A stretch of DNA of 43,505 bases from Spirochaetaceae bacterium (GCA_007128315.1 SKXQ01000073.1:1-43505); one strand, 5' to 3'. Shown: positions 35,401 through 43,505, counted from the first letter of the stretch. Numbers and translations: made by a program. The notes: generated by a model not told the origin, from the letters alone.

Positions 35401-37393
35401 CAAACAGCGTCTGTTCGTTGAAATTACTCTTGCTCATTAGCGGTGACGCTGCAAAGAAGGCCCCCTGGAAGGCGTTGCCCTGCATGCGCAGCTCGAGTTC
35501 TACGTCGCTCGCCTCTTCCCTGGCTACCTTGAATGCGTCGAGGAAGAAGACCTTGATGTCGTTCTCGATGATGAACTTCTGCTTTGTAGGAGGAATTGTC
35601 TTCCACACGGCCTGCGCATCTTCGAGCTCACTCTGTATAATGAACACACCGCCCTTCTTGAGACCGAGCAGCGGGTTGGAATGGCTGAACACGTTCGGGT
35701 CAGGTGAGAGCACCACATCAACGAAGTTGTACTCGCAGTTGATGCGAATGGGCTCCGGAGCCGCGGACATATAGTAGGTCGTCGGCTGTCCTTTCTTCTC
35801 TGAACCGTACTTGGGGTTCGCCTTGATGTCGTATCCGAGAAGGTCGTAGAGCGTGATCGCGAGGTTCTTGCCGGTGGTAATCGCACCCCAGCCTCCGACC
35901 GAGTGCATGCGCACCGTAATCGACCCTTCGGGCAGAAGGTTCGGATTCTCGCTTCCCCGGACACTGAGCTCGGCAATGTTCGGATAGGCTTCAAGAATCT
36001 GCTTCTTGTAGATTTCCTGTTTGGGGGTAAAGGGCCGGTCATGAACGAAATCTATGGAAAGATAGAAGAACTTCTTCCGTGCTCCGTCGGGTAGCATGTT
36101 CTCGACCGCACCGACAATGCCCTCGGGTTGCAGGTCCCGGCTTCCCATGCCGAACGAACCTGAGTACAGAGGCGAGGCATCGGTCATCTTCGCGTAGGTT
36201 TCATAACCTGCGTAGGGGACTTTCGCGTTCTTTCCACCCGCAGCAGCACCGTTCTCGAGACACTTGCTGATGGTTGCACGAATTTCGCGCATCATCGGAA
36301 GGTCTTCGGCAAGCGGCTGGTCAAGGCGTTCGAGTACCGTGACTCCCTTGCGACCCTTCAGGAGTTTTCCGATCAGATCACTCGGAAAGGGGCGCCACAT
36401 GACAAGGTTAATGACTCCGACCTTGATTCCGCGGGTTTCACGGAGATAGTCCGCAACCGCCTCGGCCGTCCCGATCACGCTACCCTGCCCCATAATGATG
36501 TATTCCGCGTCATCGCAGCGGTACGTCATGACCCGTTCGTATCGACGACCGGTCAGTTCGGCGTATTCGGCCATGCACTGTTCGGTGATATCCTTGATAT
36601 GATCGAAAAAGTACGGACGCTGCGCAGCGACAGACTGCATGTACGCATCCTGGTTCTGCACGCCACCGGCGAGCACAGCGTTATCGACGTCCCAGAGGAT
36701 AGGCACGCGGCGGCGCTTCTCACCGTAGGCGATACGCTGGCCCGGAGTCGGGCAGTCGATCATGTCTTCGGGTTTCCCGAGAAATTCTGCAATCAGTTCG
36801 CGTTCCGGAATGCGAAGTGTCTCAATAAGGTGAGTGGTCAGAAACCCGTCCTGCCCGACAGCACCCGGAGTCAGAGACAGTTCGGCAATCTTGCGGGAAA
36901 TGATGTTCAAGTCGGCCGCACCCTGTGCGTCTTTTGCCATGACCTGAAAAAATCCGGTGTCGTCCATGAGGTGATAGTCATCGTGGCCTGCGTGGACGTT
37001 CAGCGTTGACTTCGTGATCGCGCGACAGCCCACGTTCAGAATATAGGGAAGGCGCTTACCGACCGCCGGGTACAGCGACTCGTGCATGTACGCTATTCCC
37101 TGACCGGAAGAGAAGTTACTGGCTCTGAGGCCACTCATGGACATACCGGCCGTAACGGCCGCAGCAGCGTGTTCGCCTTCCGGCTCCACGAAAATCAGCG
37201 GACGGCCCGAAATATTGATGTGCCCCGCAGCAGTCGCCTCCGCCCAGTACTCACCCATCTGGGTGGACGGCGTAATGGGATACGCGCCGGCGGCGTCGCT
37301 TGACTCACGCTCACACATAATGACGGCGGTATTGCCGTCAACTGCATCGGGGAGACCGGGATACTTCGCCGTAACGTCTTTCTTCTTGCTCAT
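32465..37393 (-). CDS. nifJ: Very large pyruvate:ferredoxin oxidoreductase with C-terminal ferredoxin domain
   Basis: The enzyme oxidises pyruvate with CoA to acetyl-CoA and CO2 and reduces ferredoxin in the cytoplasm. At about 1642 aa it is roughly 400 longer than usual PFOR. Order: pyrimidine-binding and transketolase-like domains (AAGAYPITPSTQMGEYWAE, residues ~1-400), gamma domain (about 420-680), two ferredoxin clusters near 788 (CTACSDCFTVCP) and 925 (CKGCMLCVDVC) with a ~120-residue helical insertion between them, the CGDGACTGCGEKS region near 997, a second insertion, and the thiamine-diphosphate site GGDGAMYDIGFQN near 1224 with LDTQVYSNTGGQ. After a Gly-rich linker a further ferredoxin-like domain (CTSCDECININPKIF, near 1569, and CTGRCIHPG) is fused. 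ATG 37393 has AAGGAAG upstream. Other 2-oxoacids as substrate are possible. Confidence 0.93.
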   Translation of the reverse strand: MSKKKDVTAKYPGLPDAVDGNTAVIMCERESSDAAGAYPITPSTQMGEYWAEATAAGHINISGRPLIFVEPEGEHAAAAVTAGMSMSGLRASNFSSGQGIAYMHESLYPAVGKRLPYILNVGCRAITKSTLNVHAGHDDYHLMDDTGFFQVMAKDAQGAADLNIISRKIAELSLTPGAVGQDGFLTTHLIETLRIPERELIAEFLGKPEDMIDCPTPGQRIAYGEKRRRVPILWDVDNAVLAGGVQNQDAYMQSVAAQRPYFFDHIKDITEQCMAEYAELTGRRYERVMTYRCDDAEYIIMGQGSVIGTAEAVADYLRETRGIKVGVINLVMWRPFPSDLIGKLLKGRKGVTVLERLDQPLAEDLPMMREIRATISKCLENGAAAGGKNAKVPYAGYETYAKMTDASPLYSGSFGMGSRDLQPEGIVGAVENMLPDGARKKFFYLSIDFVHDRPFTPKQEIYKKQILEAYPNIAELSVRGSENPNLLPEGSITVRMHSVGGWGAITTGKNLAITLYDLLGYDIKANPKYGSEKKGQPTTYYMSAAPEPIRINCEYNFVDVVLSPDPNVFSHSNPLLGLKKGGVFIIQSELEDAQAVWKTIPPTKQKFIIENDIKVFFLDAFKVAREEASDVELELRMQGNAFQGAFFAASPLMSKSNFNEQTLFEAIRSQLDKKFGGKGARVVEDNLRVVRRGFDEISEIVEKEVTRDRVEAKKTPSLPVMLKNMPASDDPKTDIHRFWEQTGSFYLGGRPNDNLADAFNAMSLIPASTGVFRDMTNIRFKHPEWIPENCTACSDCFTVCPDSAIPGLALSIGDAFETAITRVERAGTETRHLRRAVRTVEKKMRASTEGANGSAVDVMPLVHKAIADTIAETEQAERADVEQEFALLKETMGNFKFALTKPYYNQKEKQQAGSGGLFAITINPDTCKGCMLCVDVCDDDALRIVDQTPESVDVLRKDWDFWKDLPTTKPEFMRIDDINEKIGALETLLMDKTAYQSMVCGDGACTGCGEKSTLHIFTATITTLMQKRVKEHVAYLGGLIEKLEQHVRTKLSASVDIGDIARIQQVLRSHRDSDLNLSALAGELDKGSAGDPIDQEWLEWVTGVIQKLKDLKWNYEVGTTKNGRANLGFINSTGCSSVYGSSFPYNPYPFPWANHLFQDAPSVTLGVFEGHMVKMADGFKAIRKAEAELEGKESFEAIDESLTYFNWNTFTDEEYLLCPPAVAVGGDGAMYDIGFQNLSRALMAGRPIKVLILDTQVYSNTGGQACTSGFMGQVSDMAPYGKAWHGKTESRKEISLIAAAHRTAFVHQSNVSNYTHMIEGFIDGLNARRPALFNVYAVCQPEHGVADDATYARSKMALESRAYPILTFNPANGTSWEDCLSLDGNPDVDADWPVYNLEYQDEDGNKQSMELPMTFADFAVGEGRFRKHFRVAPRDTWNDNMVPLVDFIDLEADEREDLYPYVWAVDKKNRLIRVLVASELVASTEERRDFWRTLKSLAGLADRVDPEQIADQVRAETAQKLAAGLMQMLGGDASALALTDAMGGMPASSGGGGGGPAPEGYEPVWIDRPECTSCDECININPKIFAYDDEKKAYVKDPKGGPFKDIVRSAEKCTGRCIHPGTPFNLNEKDIDKWVKRAEKYQ

Positions 37394-37419
37394 TGCTTCT
37401 TCCTTATCCTGATTCTCTA

Positions 37420-38292
37420 TCACTCACCCTGAATGGGCAGTGCGCTTTTTCGTACTATTTTCTTGGCGGCGGCGCCTTTGATTATCTTGTCTTTTTCGAG
37501 CCACACGATTGCACCCGTCGGGCAGCGTTCGGTCGGCATTGGTGTGGCCAGCTCATTCTTCGTGTAATCGACCACGGGAAGATTGTTGTGCATGCGGATC
37601 AGACCACCCGGAGCGTCCACGGCACAGCGCTCACAGGCGTTGCATGCGACTTCGCAGACGTCGAGAGCTCTGTCACCTTCTTCGAGGTTCTTACAGGCGA
37701 CCCAGAGCTTGTGACTCACGGGGTGAAGACTGAAGAGATCCAGCGGACACGCGACAACGCAGTCGTTACACGCGGTGCACTTGTCGACGTCCACGACAGG
37801 AAGGCCGTACTCATTCATGTGTATCGCGTCGAAGGTACACGACACTTCGCAGTCGCCAAGACCGAGACATCCCCACGCACAGGCCTTACCGCCACCGCCG
37901 GATACCACTGCCGCGGTACACGAGCTCATACCTTCGTAGCGGGCGCGCATCTTCGCAACGTGCTTTCCGCCGGCGCACGCGAGTCTGGCTACAATTTTTT
38001 CCTGTGTTCCGGCGTCGACTCCGAGATGCTCGGCGATTCCCTGATTGGCTTCGGCGGTATTGACTGTACACTTTGACGGTGGAGCGTCGCCCTTTACCAC
38101 GGCTTCGGCAAAGGCACGACAGCCCGCATACCCACACGCACCGCAGTTTACCGCCGGGAGCATTTCTTCGACTTCTTCGATGCGGGGATCCTCGTAGACG
38201 TACAGTCGCCGGACCGCTATGGCAATGACAAAGGCGAGAACACCACCAAGGGCAACCATGAACAGTACGGGAGTCAAAAAGCTAGCAGACAC
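37420..38292 (-). CDS. rnfB: Electron transport complex subunit RnfB
   Basis: RnfB takes electrons from ferredoxin and passes them into the Rnf complex. The 290-aa product has an N-terminal membrane anchor (about residues 7-30), the CGACGYAGCRAFAEAV cluster motif with a later Cys, and several more Cys groups (CAWGCLGLGDCEVSCTFDAI, CTACNDCVVACPLDLF, CNACERCAVDAPGG). This is the long multi-cluster form and not the ~190-aa enterobacterial one. GTG 38292 has GGAG seven bases upstream. It is the first gene of the operon and is followed by PFOR 26 bases later, not by rnfC as usual. Confidence 0.94.
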   Translation of the reverse strand: MSASFLTPVLFMVALGGVLAFVIAIAVRRLYVYEDPRIEEVEEMLPAVNCGACGYAGCRAFAEAVVKGDAPPSKCTVNTAEANQGIAEHLGVDAGTQEKIVARLACAGGKHVAKMRARYEGMSSCTAAVVSGGGGKACAWGCLGLGDCEVSCTFDAIHMNEYGLPVVDVDKCTACNDCVVACPLDLFSLHPVSHKLWVACKNLEEGDRALDVCEVACNACERCAVDAPGGLIRMHNNLPVVDYTKNELATPMPTERCPTGAIVWLEKDKIIKGAAAKKIVRKSALPIQGE

Positions 38293-38470
38293 GAATGTCT
38301 CCTGCTCGATTCCCTGCTGTGTCGTACTGCCCGGTCGTTGATATTACATTTGAAGGAATTCGTTCGCAGTTCACGTTCTCAATACTCCGACAAGTTCAAT
38401 TCGAAGTAAACCGTGTAAACTGCCACGCTCAACAAGATTTGCCACTAAACGAGAATTCTAATTCTATACG

Positions 38471-38491
38471 TGAAATTATATTGTGAAATTA
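38471..38491. promoter_or_regulatory. Paired TGAAATTA repeats and TATAAT box upstream of rnfB
   Basis: TGAAATTA occurs at 38471-38478 and 38484-38491, 13 bases apart. Part of the second copy reads TTGTGAAATT, which resembles one half of a Rex redox-repressor site, but the inverted other half is absent. On the minus strand a perfect TATAAT lies at 38475-38480, about 180 bases before rnfB, without a good -35. The 278-base gap between rnfB and icd is AT-rich and otherwise holds only the dyad at 38502. Confidence 0.3.
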
Positions 38492-38501
38492 ATCGTTTTG
38501 T

Positions 38502-38538
38502 TGTGATGCGCAGCTCTTTAAAGAGTATGCGCATCACA
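38502..38538. promoter_or_regulatory. Large perfect dyad between icd and rnfB
   Basis: The arms TGTGATGCGCA (38502-38512) and TGCGCATCACA (38528-38538) pair perfectly over 11 bases. A second perfect 12-base palindrome, CTCTTTAAAGAG (38514-38525), lies between them. It sits 33 bases after the icd stop and about 210 bases upstream of rnfB. There is no T-tract after it on the minus strand, so a simple intrinsic terminator is unlikely. It could be an operator, an mRNA 3' stabiliser, or a Rho-related structure. Confidence 0.6.
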
Positions 38539-38570
38539 TTTAAAAGCGTTGGTATGTACTCAGGCCCGAC

Positions 38571-40790
38571 TCAGCGCGCATCAATAATCGCATTGAGCGT
38601 TGGGCTCGGCCGCATGGCTGCGGATGCTTTTGCATCGTCGGGATGGAAGTACCCGCCGAGATCAACCGGCTTTCCCTGCGCCGCCGTCAGCTCCTGCAGG
38701 ATCAGCTCGCTTGACGAAGCGAGTTGCGCTGCAAGATCCGTGTAAACCTGCTTCAGAGACGGATCCTGAGCCTGCTCGGCCAGCGCCATACTCCAGTACA
38801 GCGCGAGGTGAAAGTGACTCCCTCTGTTATCGAGCTCTCCAACCTTTCGTTTCGGCGACTTGCCGTTCTTAAGAAGCTCGGCGGTTGCGCTGTCGAGTGT
38901 CGATCCGAGAAGCGCTGCACCCGTGTTGTCGAAGGTCGTGGCAAGATGCTCAAGCGATACCGCAAGAGCCAGAAACTCACCGAGAGAATCCCAGCGTAAA
39001 TGACCTTCCTTCACCATTTGCTGTACATGCCTGGGGGCGGATCCTCCTGCGCCGGTCTCAAAGAGCCCGCCTCCACTCATAAGTGGAACTATGGAGAGCA
39101 TTTTGGCGCTGGTCCCGAGTTCGAGAATAGGAAACAGGTCGGTAAGATAATCGCGGAGTACGTTGCCGGTCACTGATACCGTATCGAGTCCCTGTCGGAT
39201 GCGATCAACCGAAAACTGCGTTGCTTCTGCAGGAGGCATTATCAGGATCTCAAGTCCGTCAGTGTCGTGGTCGGGTAGATACCGCTCGACCTTGCGAATC
39301 AACTCGGCATCGTGTGCACGATGCGAATCCAGCCAGAATACCGCGGGAGCCCCCGTTGCACGTGCCCGCTCAACGGCCAGTCTGACCCAGTCGCGTACCG
39401 CCGCATCCTTGACCTGACACATGCGAAAGATATCTCCCTCCTCGACGGAACGCGAAAGCACGACAACGTCGGAGTCGAGTACCACTTCCACCGTCCCCGC
39501 CACACTGATTTCAAAGGTCTTGTCGTGGGACCCGTATTCCTCGGCCTTCTGTGCCATGAGTCCGACGTTCGACACGCTTCCCATAGTAACAGGATCATAG
39601 GCACCGTGCTTTTTGCAGTCGTCCATGACCACCTGATACACGCCCGCGTACGATCGGTCTGGAATCAGATACTTGGTGTCCTGTGCTGACCCGTCTGGCG
39701 CCCAGCTCCTTCCGCCGTTTCTGATAGCCGCAGGCATGGTCGCATCGATGATAAAGTCACTTGGTACGTGAAAATTCGTGATTCCACGGTCGGAGTCGAC
39801 CATCGAAACCGCAGGACCCTTCTGGAAACAGGCGTTTATATCGTCGCGTATCGCCTGCTGATCCTGCAACGGCAGATGATCTATGCGCGCGTACAGGTCG
39901 CCGAGTCCGTTGTTCGGGTGAACACCGAGCCTGCTGAACGCCTCCGCGTGCTTTTCGAACACGTCTGCAAAGAATACCGATACCACGTGACCGAAGATAA
40001 TGGGATCGGATACTTTCATCATGGTAGCCTTTAGATGCACCGAGAACAGTATGCCCTTATCCTTCGCATCCTGTATCTCGCGGGCAACACACGCGCGAAG
40101 CTCTTTGCGACTGAGAACGGCTGCGTCGATGATTTCACCGGCCTGCAGCGATAAATCCTGCTTCAGGACCTGCACCGTCCCGTCAGCAGCCCGATGGCGT
40201 ATCGTAGCAACTGTGTTCCGGTCGATCGTCGCTGACCGCTCTGTCTCGAAATAATCTCCCCGGTTCATGCTGGCAACGTGTGACCTGGACTCCGGACTCC
40301 ACGCCTCCATGGAATGAGGAAACAGGCGCGCAAACTCCTTGACCGCCTTCGGAGCCCGGCGATCGGAGTTTCCCTCTCTGAGGACCGGATTCACTGCGCT
40401 CCCTTTCACGCGGTCGTAGCGTGCCCGCGCGTCACGCTCAGCGTCCGACGAAGGTGCATCCGGGTAGTCCGGGACAGGATAGCCCTGATCCTGAAGTTCG
40501 GTAATAGCCGCGCGGAGCTGTGGAAGCGATGCGCTGATATTCGGCAGTTTTATAATATTTGCATCCGGTTCGCTCACGAGTCTGCCGAGCTCCGAAAGAT
40601 CGTCGGGAACGCGCTGCGCTTCTGAGAGGAGCTCGGGAAACTGAGCCAGAATACGTCCGGCAAGCGACACATCGCGGGTCTCTACCCGTATGCCCGCGGG
40701 TTTCACAAAGCGCTGAATGATGGGAAGCAGGGAATACGAGGCAAGAGCCGGAGCTTCGTCTGTTCTGGTGTATATGATCGACTGTTTCAT
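38571..40790 (-). CDS. icd: Monomeric NADP-dependent isocitrate dehydrogenase
   Basis: This enzyme converts isocitrate to 2-oxoglutarate and CO2 with NADP+ as acceptor. The 739-aa length and the N-terminus ([18 protein letters not shown]) mark the monomeric (type II) form, unrelated in length to the ~400-aa dimeric type. Other family segments are [33 protein letters not shown], a Mg-isocitrate region near [24 protein letters not shown], and [19 protein letters not shown]. It lies upstream of the rnf-PFOR operon on the same strand, separated by the dyad, and may be transcribed separately. With the reductase it would be a second NADPH source. Confidence 0.95.
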   Translation of the reverse strand: MKQSIIYTRTDEAPALASYSLLPIIQRFVKPAGIRVETRDVSLAGRILAQFPELLSEAQRVPDDLSELGRLVSEPDANIIKLPNISASLPQLRAAITELQDQGYPVPDYPDAPSSDAERDARARYDRVKGSAVNPVLREGNSDRRAPKAVKEFARLFPHSMEAWSPESRSHVASMNRGDYFETERSATIDRNTVATIRHRAADGTVQVLKQDLSLQAGEIIDAAVLSRKELRACVAREIQDAKDKGILFSVHLKATMMKVSDPIIFGHVVSVFFADVFEKHAEAFSRLGVHPNNGLGDLYARIDHLPLQDQQAIRDDINACFQKGPAVSMVDSDRGITNFHVPSDFIIDATMPAAIRNGGRSWAPDGSAQDTKYLIPDRSYAGVYQVVMDDCKKHGAYDPVTMGSVSNVGLMAQKAEEYGSHDKTFEISVAGTVEVVLDSDVVVLSRSVEEGDIFRMCQVKDAAVRDWVRLAVERARATGAPAVFWLDSHRAHDAELIRKVERYLPDHDTDGLEILIMPPAEATQFSVDRIRQGLDTVSVTGNVLRDYLTDLFPILELGTSAKMLSIVPLMSGGGLFETGAGGSAPRHVQQMVKEGHLRWDSLGEFLALAVSLEHLATTFDNTGAALLGSTLDSATAELLKNGKSPKRKVGELDNRGSHFHLALYWSMALAEQAQDPSLKQVYTDLAAQLASSSELILQELTAAQGKPVDLGGYFHPDDAKASAAMRPSPTLNAIIDAR

Positions 40791-40870
40791 GATGAGACGA
40801 TGATAACAGATAATGGCAGTATTGTTTATCGATTGTTTTTCGAAACAGCTTGCATGTACTATCAGGAGCT

Positions 40871-42916
40871 ATGATCAACAACCCCTTACTAAAACCCTGG
40901 AATAATCCACACGGTCTCCCACCGTTCTCCGAGACCCGCCCCGAGCACTTTCGCGAGGCGATGGAAGCGGGCATGCAGGAGCATCTGAGAGAAGTCGACC
41001 GCATAGCCGCAAACCCCGCCCCGGCGGACTTCGAGAACACGTGCGCTGTGTTCGACAGGAGCGGCGACCTGCTCAACCGCGTTGCAGACATGTTCTTCAA
41101 TCTCTGCTCGTCGGAGACCAGCTCCGAGCTGCAGGAGGTCGAGCGCGCCCTTGCTCCGAAACTGGCTGCGCACGAAAGCAGCGTGTACATGCACGAAGGT
41201 CTGTTCGCACGAGTCCGGCAGATACACGAGAAGCGGACAGCACGCGGATTGACCGATGAACAGCTGAGACTGGTCGAACGAATTTATTTGCGGTTTGTCC
41301 GTTCCGGAGCCGAACTGACCGGCGAAGACCGCGCACGCTTCGCCGCAATTAACGAGGAACTCGCGTCGCTGTACACCTCTTTTTCTCAGGCAGTACTCGC
41401 GGATGAAGCGGCCTGGAGCCTCCGCCTCGAGAGCGACGATGACCGGGCGGGCCTGCCGGACTTCGTGCTTGAAGCAGCCGAAGAAGTGGCGCTGGAGCGC
41501 GAGTCGACAGGATACATGGTCAGCCTGTCTCCGTCGGTTGTCGACCCCTTTCTTACCTACTCCACCAGACGCGATCTCCGGGAGAAAGTCTGGCGTGCCT
41601 TCAAGGCCCGAGGCGAGGCAAATCCGGACCACGACACCAGACCGATGGCCTCACGCATCGTCCAGCTGCGGGCGGAACTCGCCTCGCTGCTCGGCGCTTC
41701 CGATTACGCGACCTTCGAGCTCGAGGATCGCATGGCGAAAACGCCTCAGGCGGTCCTGCAGCTTCTCGAAGAAGTCTGGGAGCGGGCCAGGAAGCGTGTT
41801 GCCGAAGAACAGTCCGTCCTGGAAGACGAAGCCTCACGCGAAAACGCCCCGCTGCCGCTTGAACCCTGGGACTGGGATTTCTGGACCGACCGGGTGCGGA
41901 CCCGAAAATATCAGCTCGACGACGCGGTACTCAAGCCCTACTTCCAGCTCGATCGCATGCTCGAAGCGATGTTCGACTGCGCGTATCGCCTGTACAATAT
42001 CCGCTTCGAGGAGGTGTCCGGCCTCGAGCTGTACCACCCCGACGTGCGGGCCTTCGAGGTAAAGGACGCCGACAGCGGTGCAATCATCGGCCTGTTTCTG
42101 AGCGATAACTTTGCACGTTCAAGCAAGCGTGGTGGTGCCTGGATGAGCATTTACCGGTCACAGTCGGGAAACCGTCCCGATGGCTACAGCTACCCCATAG
42201 TCGTGAACAACAACAACTTCGCGAAAGCGCCCAAAGGCAGGCCGACCCTCCTGAGCTTTGACAACGTTCGTACGCTTTTTCACGAGTTCGGACACGCCCT
42301 CCACGGCCTGCTCTCAAACGTGACGTATGAGACGCTATCGGGTACGAGCGTCCTTCGCGACTTCGTCGAACTGCCTTCGCAGATTCACGAGAACTGGGCA
42401 CTCGAACCCGAGACCCTGCAGAAACACGCTCTGCACGCCACGACCGGCGAACCTATACCCGACGAGCTCATTGAGCGCATCCGCGCGAACAGCACCTTCA
42501 ACCAGGGCTACATGACGACCTCGTACACGTCCTGTGCACTCATCGACATGAAACTGCACAGTATCGCAGATCCCGGCGAAATCGATATCGCCGCCTTCGA
42601 GGCGGAGGCATGCCGGGAACTCGGGGTACCGGAGGTCGTCGGAATGAGGCATCGCCTGCCGCACTTTCTGCATCTGTTCGCAGGGGATGGATACTCGGCT
42701 GGCTATTACGTGTATATGTGGGCGGAGGTGCTCGAAGCGGATGCCTTTGAAGCTTTCACCGAAACCGGCGACGCATTTAACGGAGAAGTCGCACAGCGCT
42801 TCCGGAATCACGTGCTTTCGGCCGGCGATTCACGAGACCCGCAGGAAGCCTACCGTGCCTTCCGCGGACACGACGCGAAACCCGACGCGATGATGCGAAA
42901 AAGGGGACTGTTGTAG
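40871..42916 (+). CDS. M3-family zinc oligopeptidase (Dcp/PrlC-like)
   Basis: This 681-aa cytosolic metallopeptidase probably degrades short peptides. The zinc site is HEFGH (His471, Glu472, His475; from base 42281) in LFHEFGHALHGLLS, followed by FVELPSQIHENW, which supplies the third ligand Glu. The remaining catalytic pocket residues are in DGYSAGYYVYMWAEV. The N-terminal helical domain (NPLLKPWNNPHGLPPFSETRPEHF) is typical of the Dcp/oligopeptidase A group; which of the two cannot be settled by eye. AGGAG lies only two bases before ATG 40871, a tight spacing. It is divergent from icd and has no other partner. Confidence 0.92.
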   Translation: MINNPLLKPWNNPHGLPPFSETRPEHFREAMEAGMQEHLREVDRIAANPAPADFENTCAVFDRSGDLLNRVADMFFNLCSSETSSELQEVERALAPKLAAHESSVYMHEGLFARVRQIHEKRTARGLTDEQLRLVERIYLRFVRSGAELTGEDRARFAAINEELASLYTSFSQAVLADEAAWSLRLESDDDRAGLPDFVLEAAEEVALERESTGYMVSLSPSVVDPFLTYSTRRDLREKVWRAFKARGEANPDHDTRPMASRIVQLRAELASLLGASDYATFELEDRMAKTPQAVLQLLEEVWERARKRVAEEQSVLEDEASRENAPLPLEPWDWDFWTDRVRTRKYQLDDAVLKPYFQLDRMLEAMFDCAYRLYNIRFEEVSGLELYHPDVRAFEVKDADSGAIIGLFLSDNFARSSKRGGAWMSIYRSQSGNRPDGYSYPIVVNNNNFAKAPKGRPTLLSFDNVRTLFHEFGHALHGLLSNVTYETLSGTSVLRDFVELPSQIHENWALEPETLQKHALHATTGEPIPDELIERIRANSTFNQGYMTTSYTSCALIDMKLHSIADPGEIDIAAFEAEACRELGVPEVVGMRHRLPHFLHLFAGDGYSAGYYVYMWAEVLEADAFEAFTETGDAFNGEVAQRFRNHVLSAGDSRDPQEAYRAFRGHDAKPDAMMRKRGLL

Positions 42917-42996
42917 AGGCGCACAGCCATACCGTGGCTGCGGACCGGACTTGTCCCCGCTGATCTCGAGGCATACCTTTAACCTGGAGGCCTCAG

Positions 42997-43505
42997 ATCA
43001 ACCGCCGCAGAACAGTCGTCATTACGTTCGCCGTTTTCGCCACGCTCGTCGCTTTTCTGCTCACCTCAGTGGTACAGACAGCGATATCCAGTCGTATCGT
43101 CGCACACATCACTGCCCGGGCGGACATGAGCGCGGACATATCCGGCGTCCGGATCAGGCCGAACGGACGGATCACGCTCGACGACGCGGTGCTGTACGAC
43201 TCGCAGGGCCGGAAAGCCGCGCGTACAGCGCGTGTGTCGATGCGTCTGTCGCTCCGGGATCTGCTGTTTCGGAGTCTGGTGATCGGGAACGTGTCGGCAG
43301 AGCAGGTGTCGGTCACACTTACCGACTCCATTGTCGACGATCTCGCCGCGCTGCTGCCGGCAGATCGGGAGCCGGGCGACTGGACGGTAGCAGTCGATGC
43401 GCTCCGGGTGGCGTCCTTCACCGCCCGCGACTTCGCTGAGCTGAGTGTTCCGGATCTGCGTGTACATGCGTCTGGAATACACGTTACCGAGGGCCGGTTC
43501 GCGAC
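42997..43505 (+). CDS. TamB/AsmA-like membrane-anchored protein, 5' part (apparent AUC start)
   Basis: The frame is open from 42964 to the end of the window. It encodes a basic start (NRRR), one membrane helix (VVITFAVFATLVAFLLTSVV), and then repeating beta-rich segments (MSADISGVRIRPNGRITLDDAVLYDSQGR, VSMRLSLRDLLFRSLVIGNVSAEQVSVTL) typical of the N-terminus of TamB/AsmA proteins, which span the periplasm and move lipids or help outer-membrane assembly. No ATG, GTG or TTG occurs before the helix; the first is GTG 43069, which would remove it. An ideal GGAGG (42986-42990) lies six bases before an ATC codon at 42997, so AUC is the likely start. The 3' end lies beyond the window. Confidence 0.65.
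   Translation, partial: MNRRRTVVITFAVFATLVAFLLTSVVQTAISSRIVAHITARADMSADISGVRIRPNGRITLDDAVLYDSQGRKAARTARVSMRLSLRDLLFRSLVIGNVSAEQVSVTLTDSIVDDLAALLPADREPGDWTVAVDALRVASFTARDFAELSVPDLRVHASGIHVTEGRFA

Noticed and set aside
38471-38491. Full Rex operator
   Set aside because: Only one half-site is present and the repeat is direct, not inverted.
38502-38538. Dyad as an intrinsic terminator of icd
   Set aside because: No U-tract follows on the icd strand, so it is listed as a regulatory or structural element.
1-43505. tRNA, rRNA, CRISPR arrays, insertion sequences or prophage genes
   Set aside because: No transposase, integrase, repeat-spacer pattern or RNA gene was seen; the spaces between genes are too short for most of these.

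Overview
The window is a dense, moderately GC-rich bacterial chromosome segment (composition judged by eye, not counted). I see no tRNA, rRNA, CRISPR array or insertion sequence. The gene content fits a Gram-negative, probably anaerobic or fermentative spirochaete: many LPP20-like lipoproteins, an M30-type metalloprotease lipoprotein, an Rnf complex with pyruvate:ferredoxin oxidoreductase (PFOR), a monomeric isocitrate dehydrogenase and a TamB-like protein. The spirochaete assignment is inference from gene content, not proof.

Layout. 1-7.2 kb: the 3' end of ftsH, a fabG-fabF pair on the minus strand, a lipoprotein metalloprotease, a membrane-anchored protein of uncertain fold, and fabH. 7.1-9.7 kb: a GAF-histidine kinase and a decayed PAS-GAF-GGDEF gene. 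9.7-12.7 kb: pseudouridine catabolism (psuK-psuG) divergent from an unrecognised membrane protein built from two repeated halves. 12.6-19.4 kb: an envelope block with an NlpC/P60-MORN fusion, a lipoprotein, and a five-gene run (LPP20-like, FecR, LpoB-like, large lipoprotein, LPP20-like). 19.6-26 kb: a RhlE-type helicase, two tandem DUF374 acyltransferase-like genes, a P-type ATPase overlapping a short-chain dehydrogenase, and a small gene graveyard containing a collapsed sulfatase.

26.4-38.3 kb is the most interesting part. It is one tightly packed minus-strand operon: rnfB, a very large PFOR (about 1642 aa), rnfC, rnfD, rnfG, rnfE, rnfA, a 65-aa Cys-rich membrane protein, a ferredoxin:NADP+ reductase-like flavoprotein, and an unknown 200-aa protein. 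Most junctions are start/stop overlaps or gaps of under 40 bases. Pyruvate oxidation would produce reduced ferredoxin, which Rnf could use to reduce NAD+ while pumping Na+ or H+, or the reductase could use to make NADPH. Placing PFOR between rnfB and rnfC makes the whole electron path one transcription unit. The monomeric NADP-isocitrate dehydrogenase gene lies just upstream on the same strand, separated by a large perfect dyad. The window ends with an M3 oligopeptidase and the 5' end of a TamB/AsmA-like gene that appears to start at an AUC codon.

Limits: all family calls are from motif reading without database search. Start sites were chosen from visible Shine-Dalgarno (SD) sequences and family alignment. 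Promoter calls are by eye.
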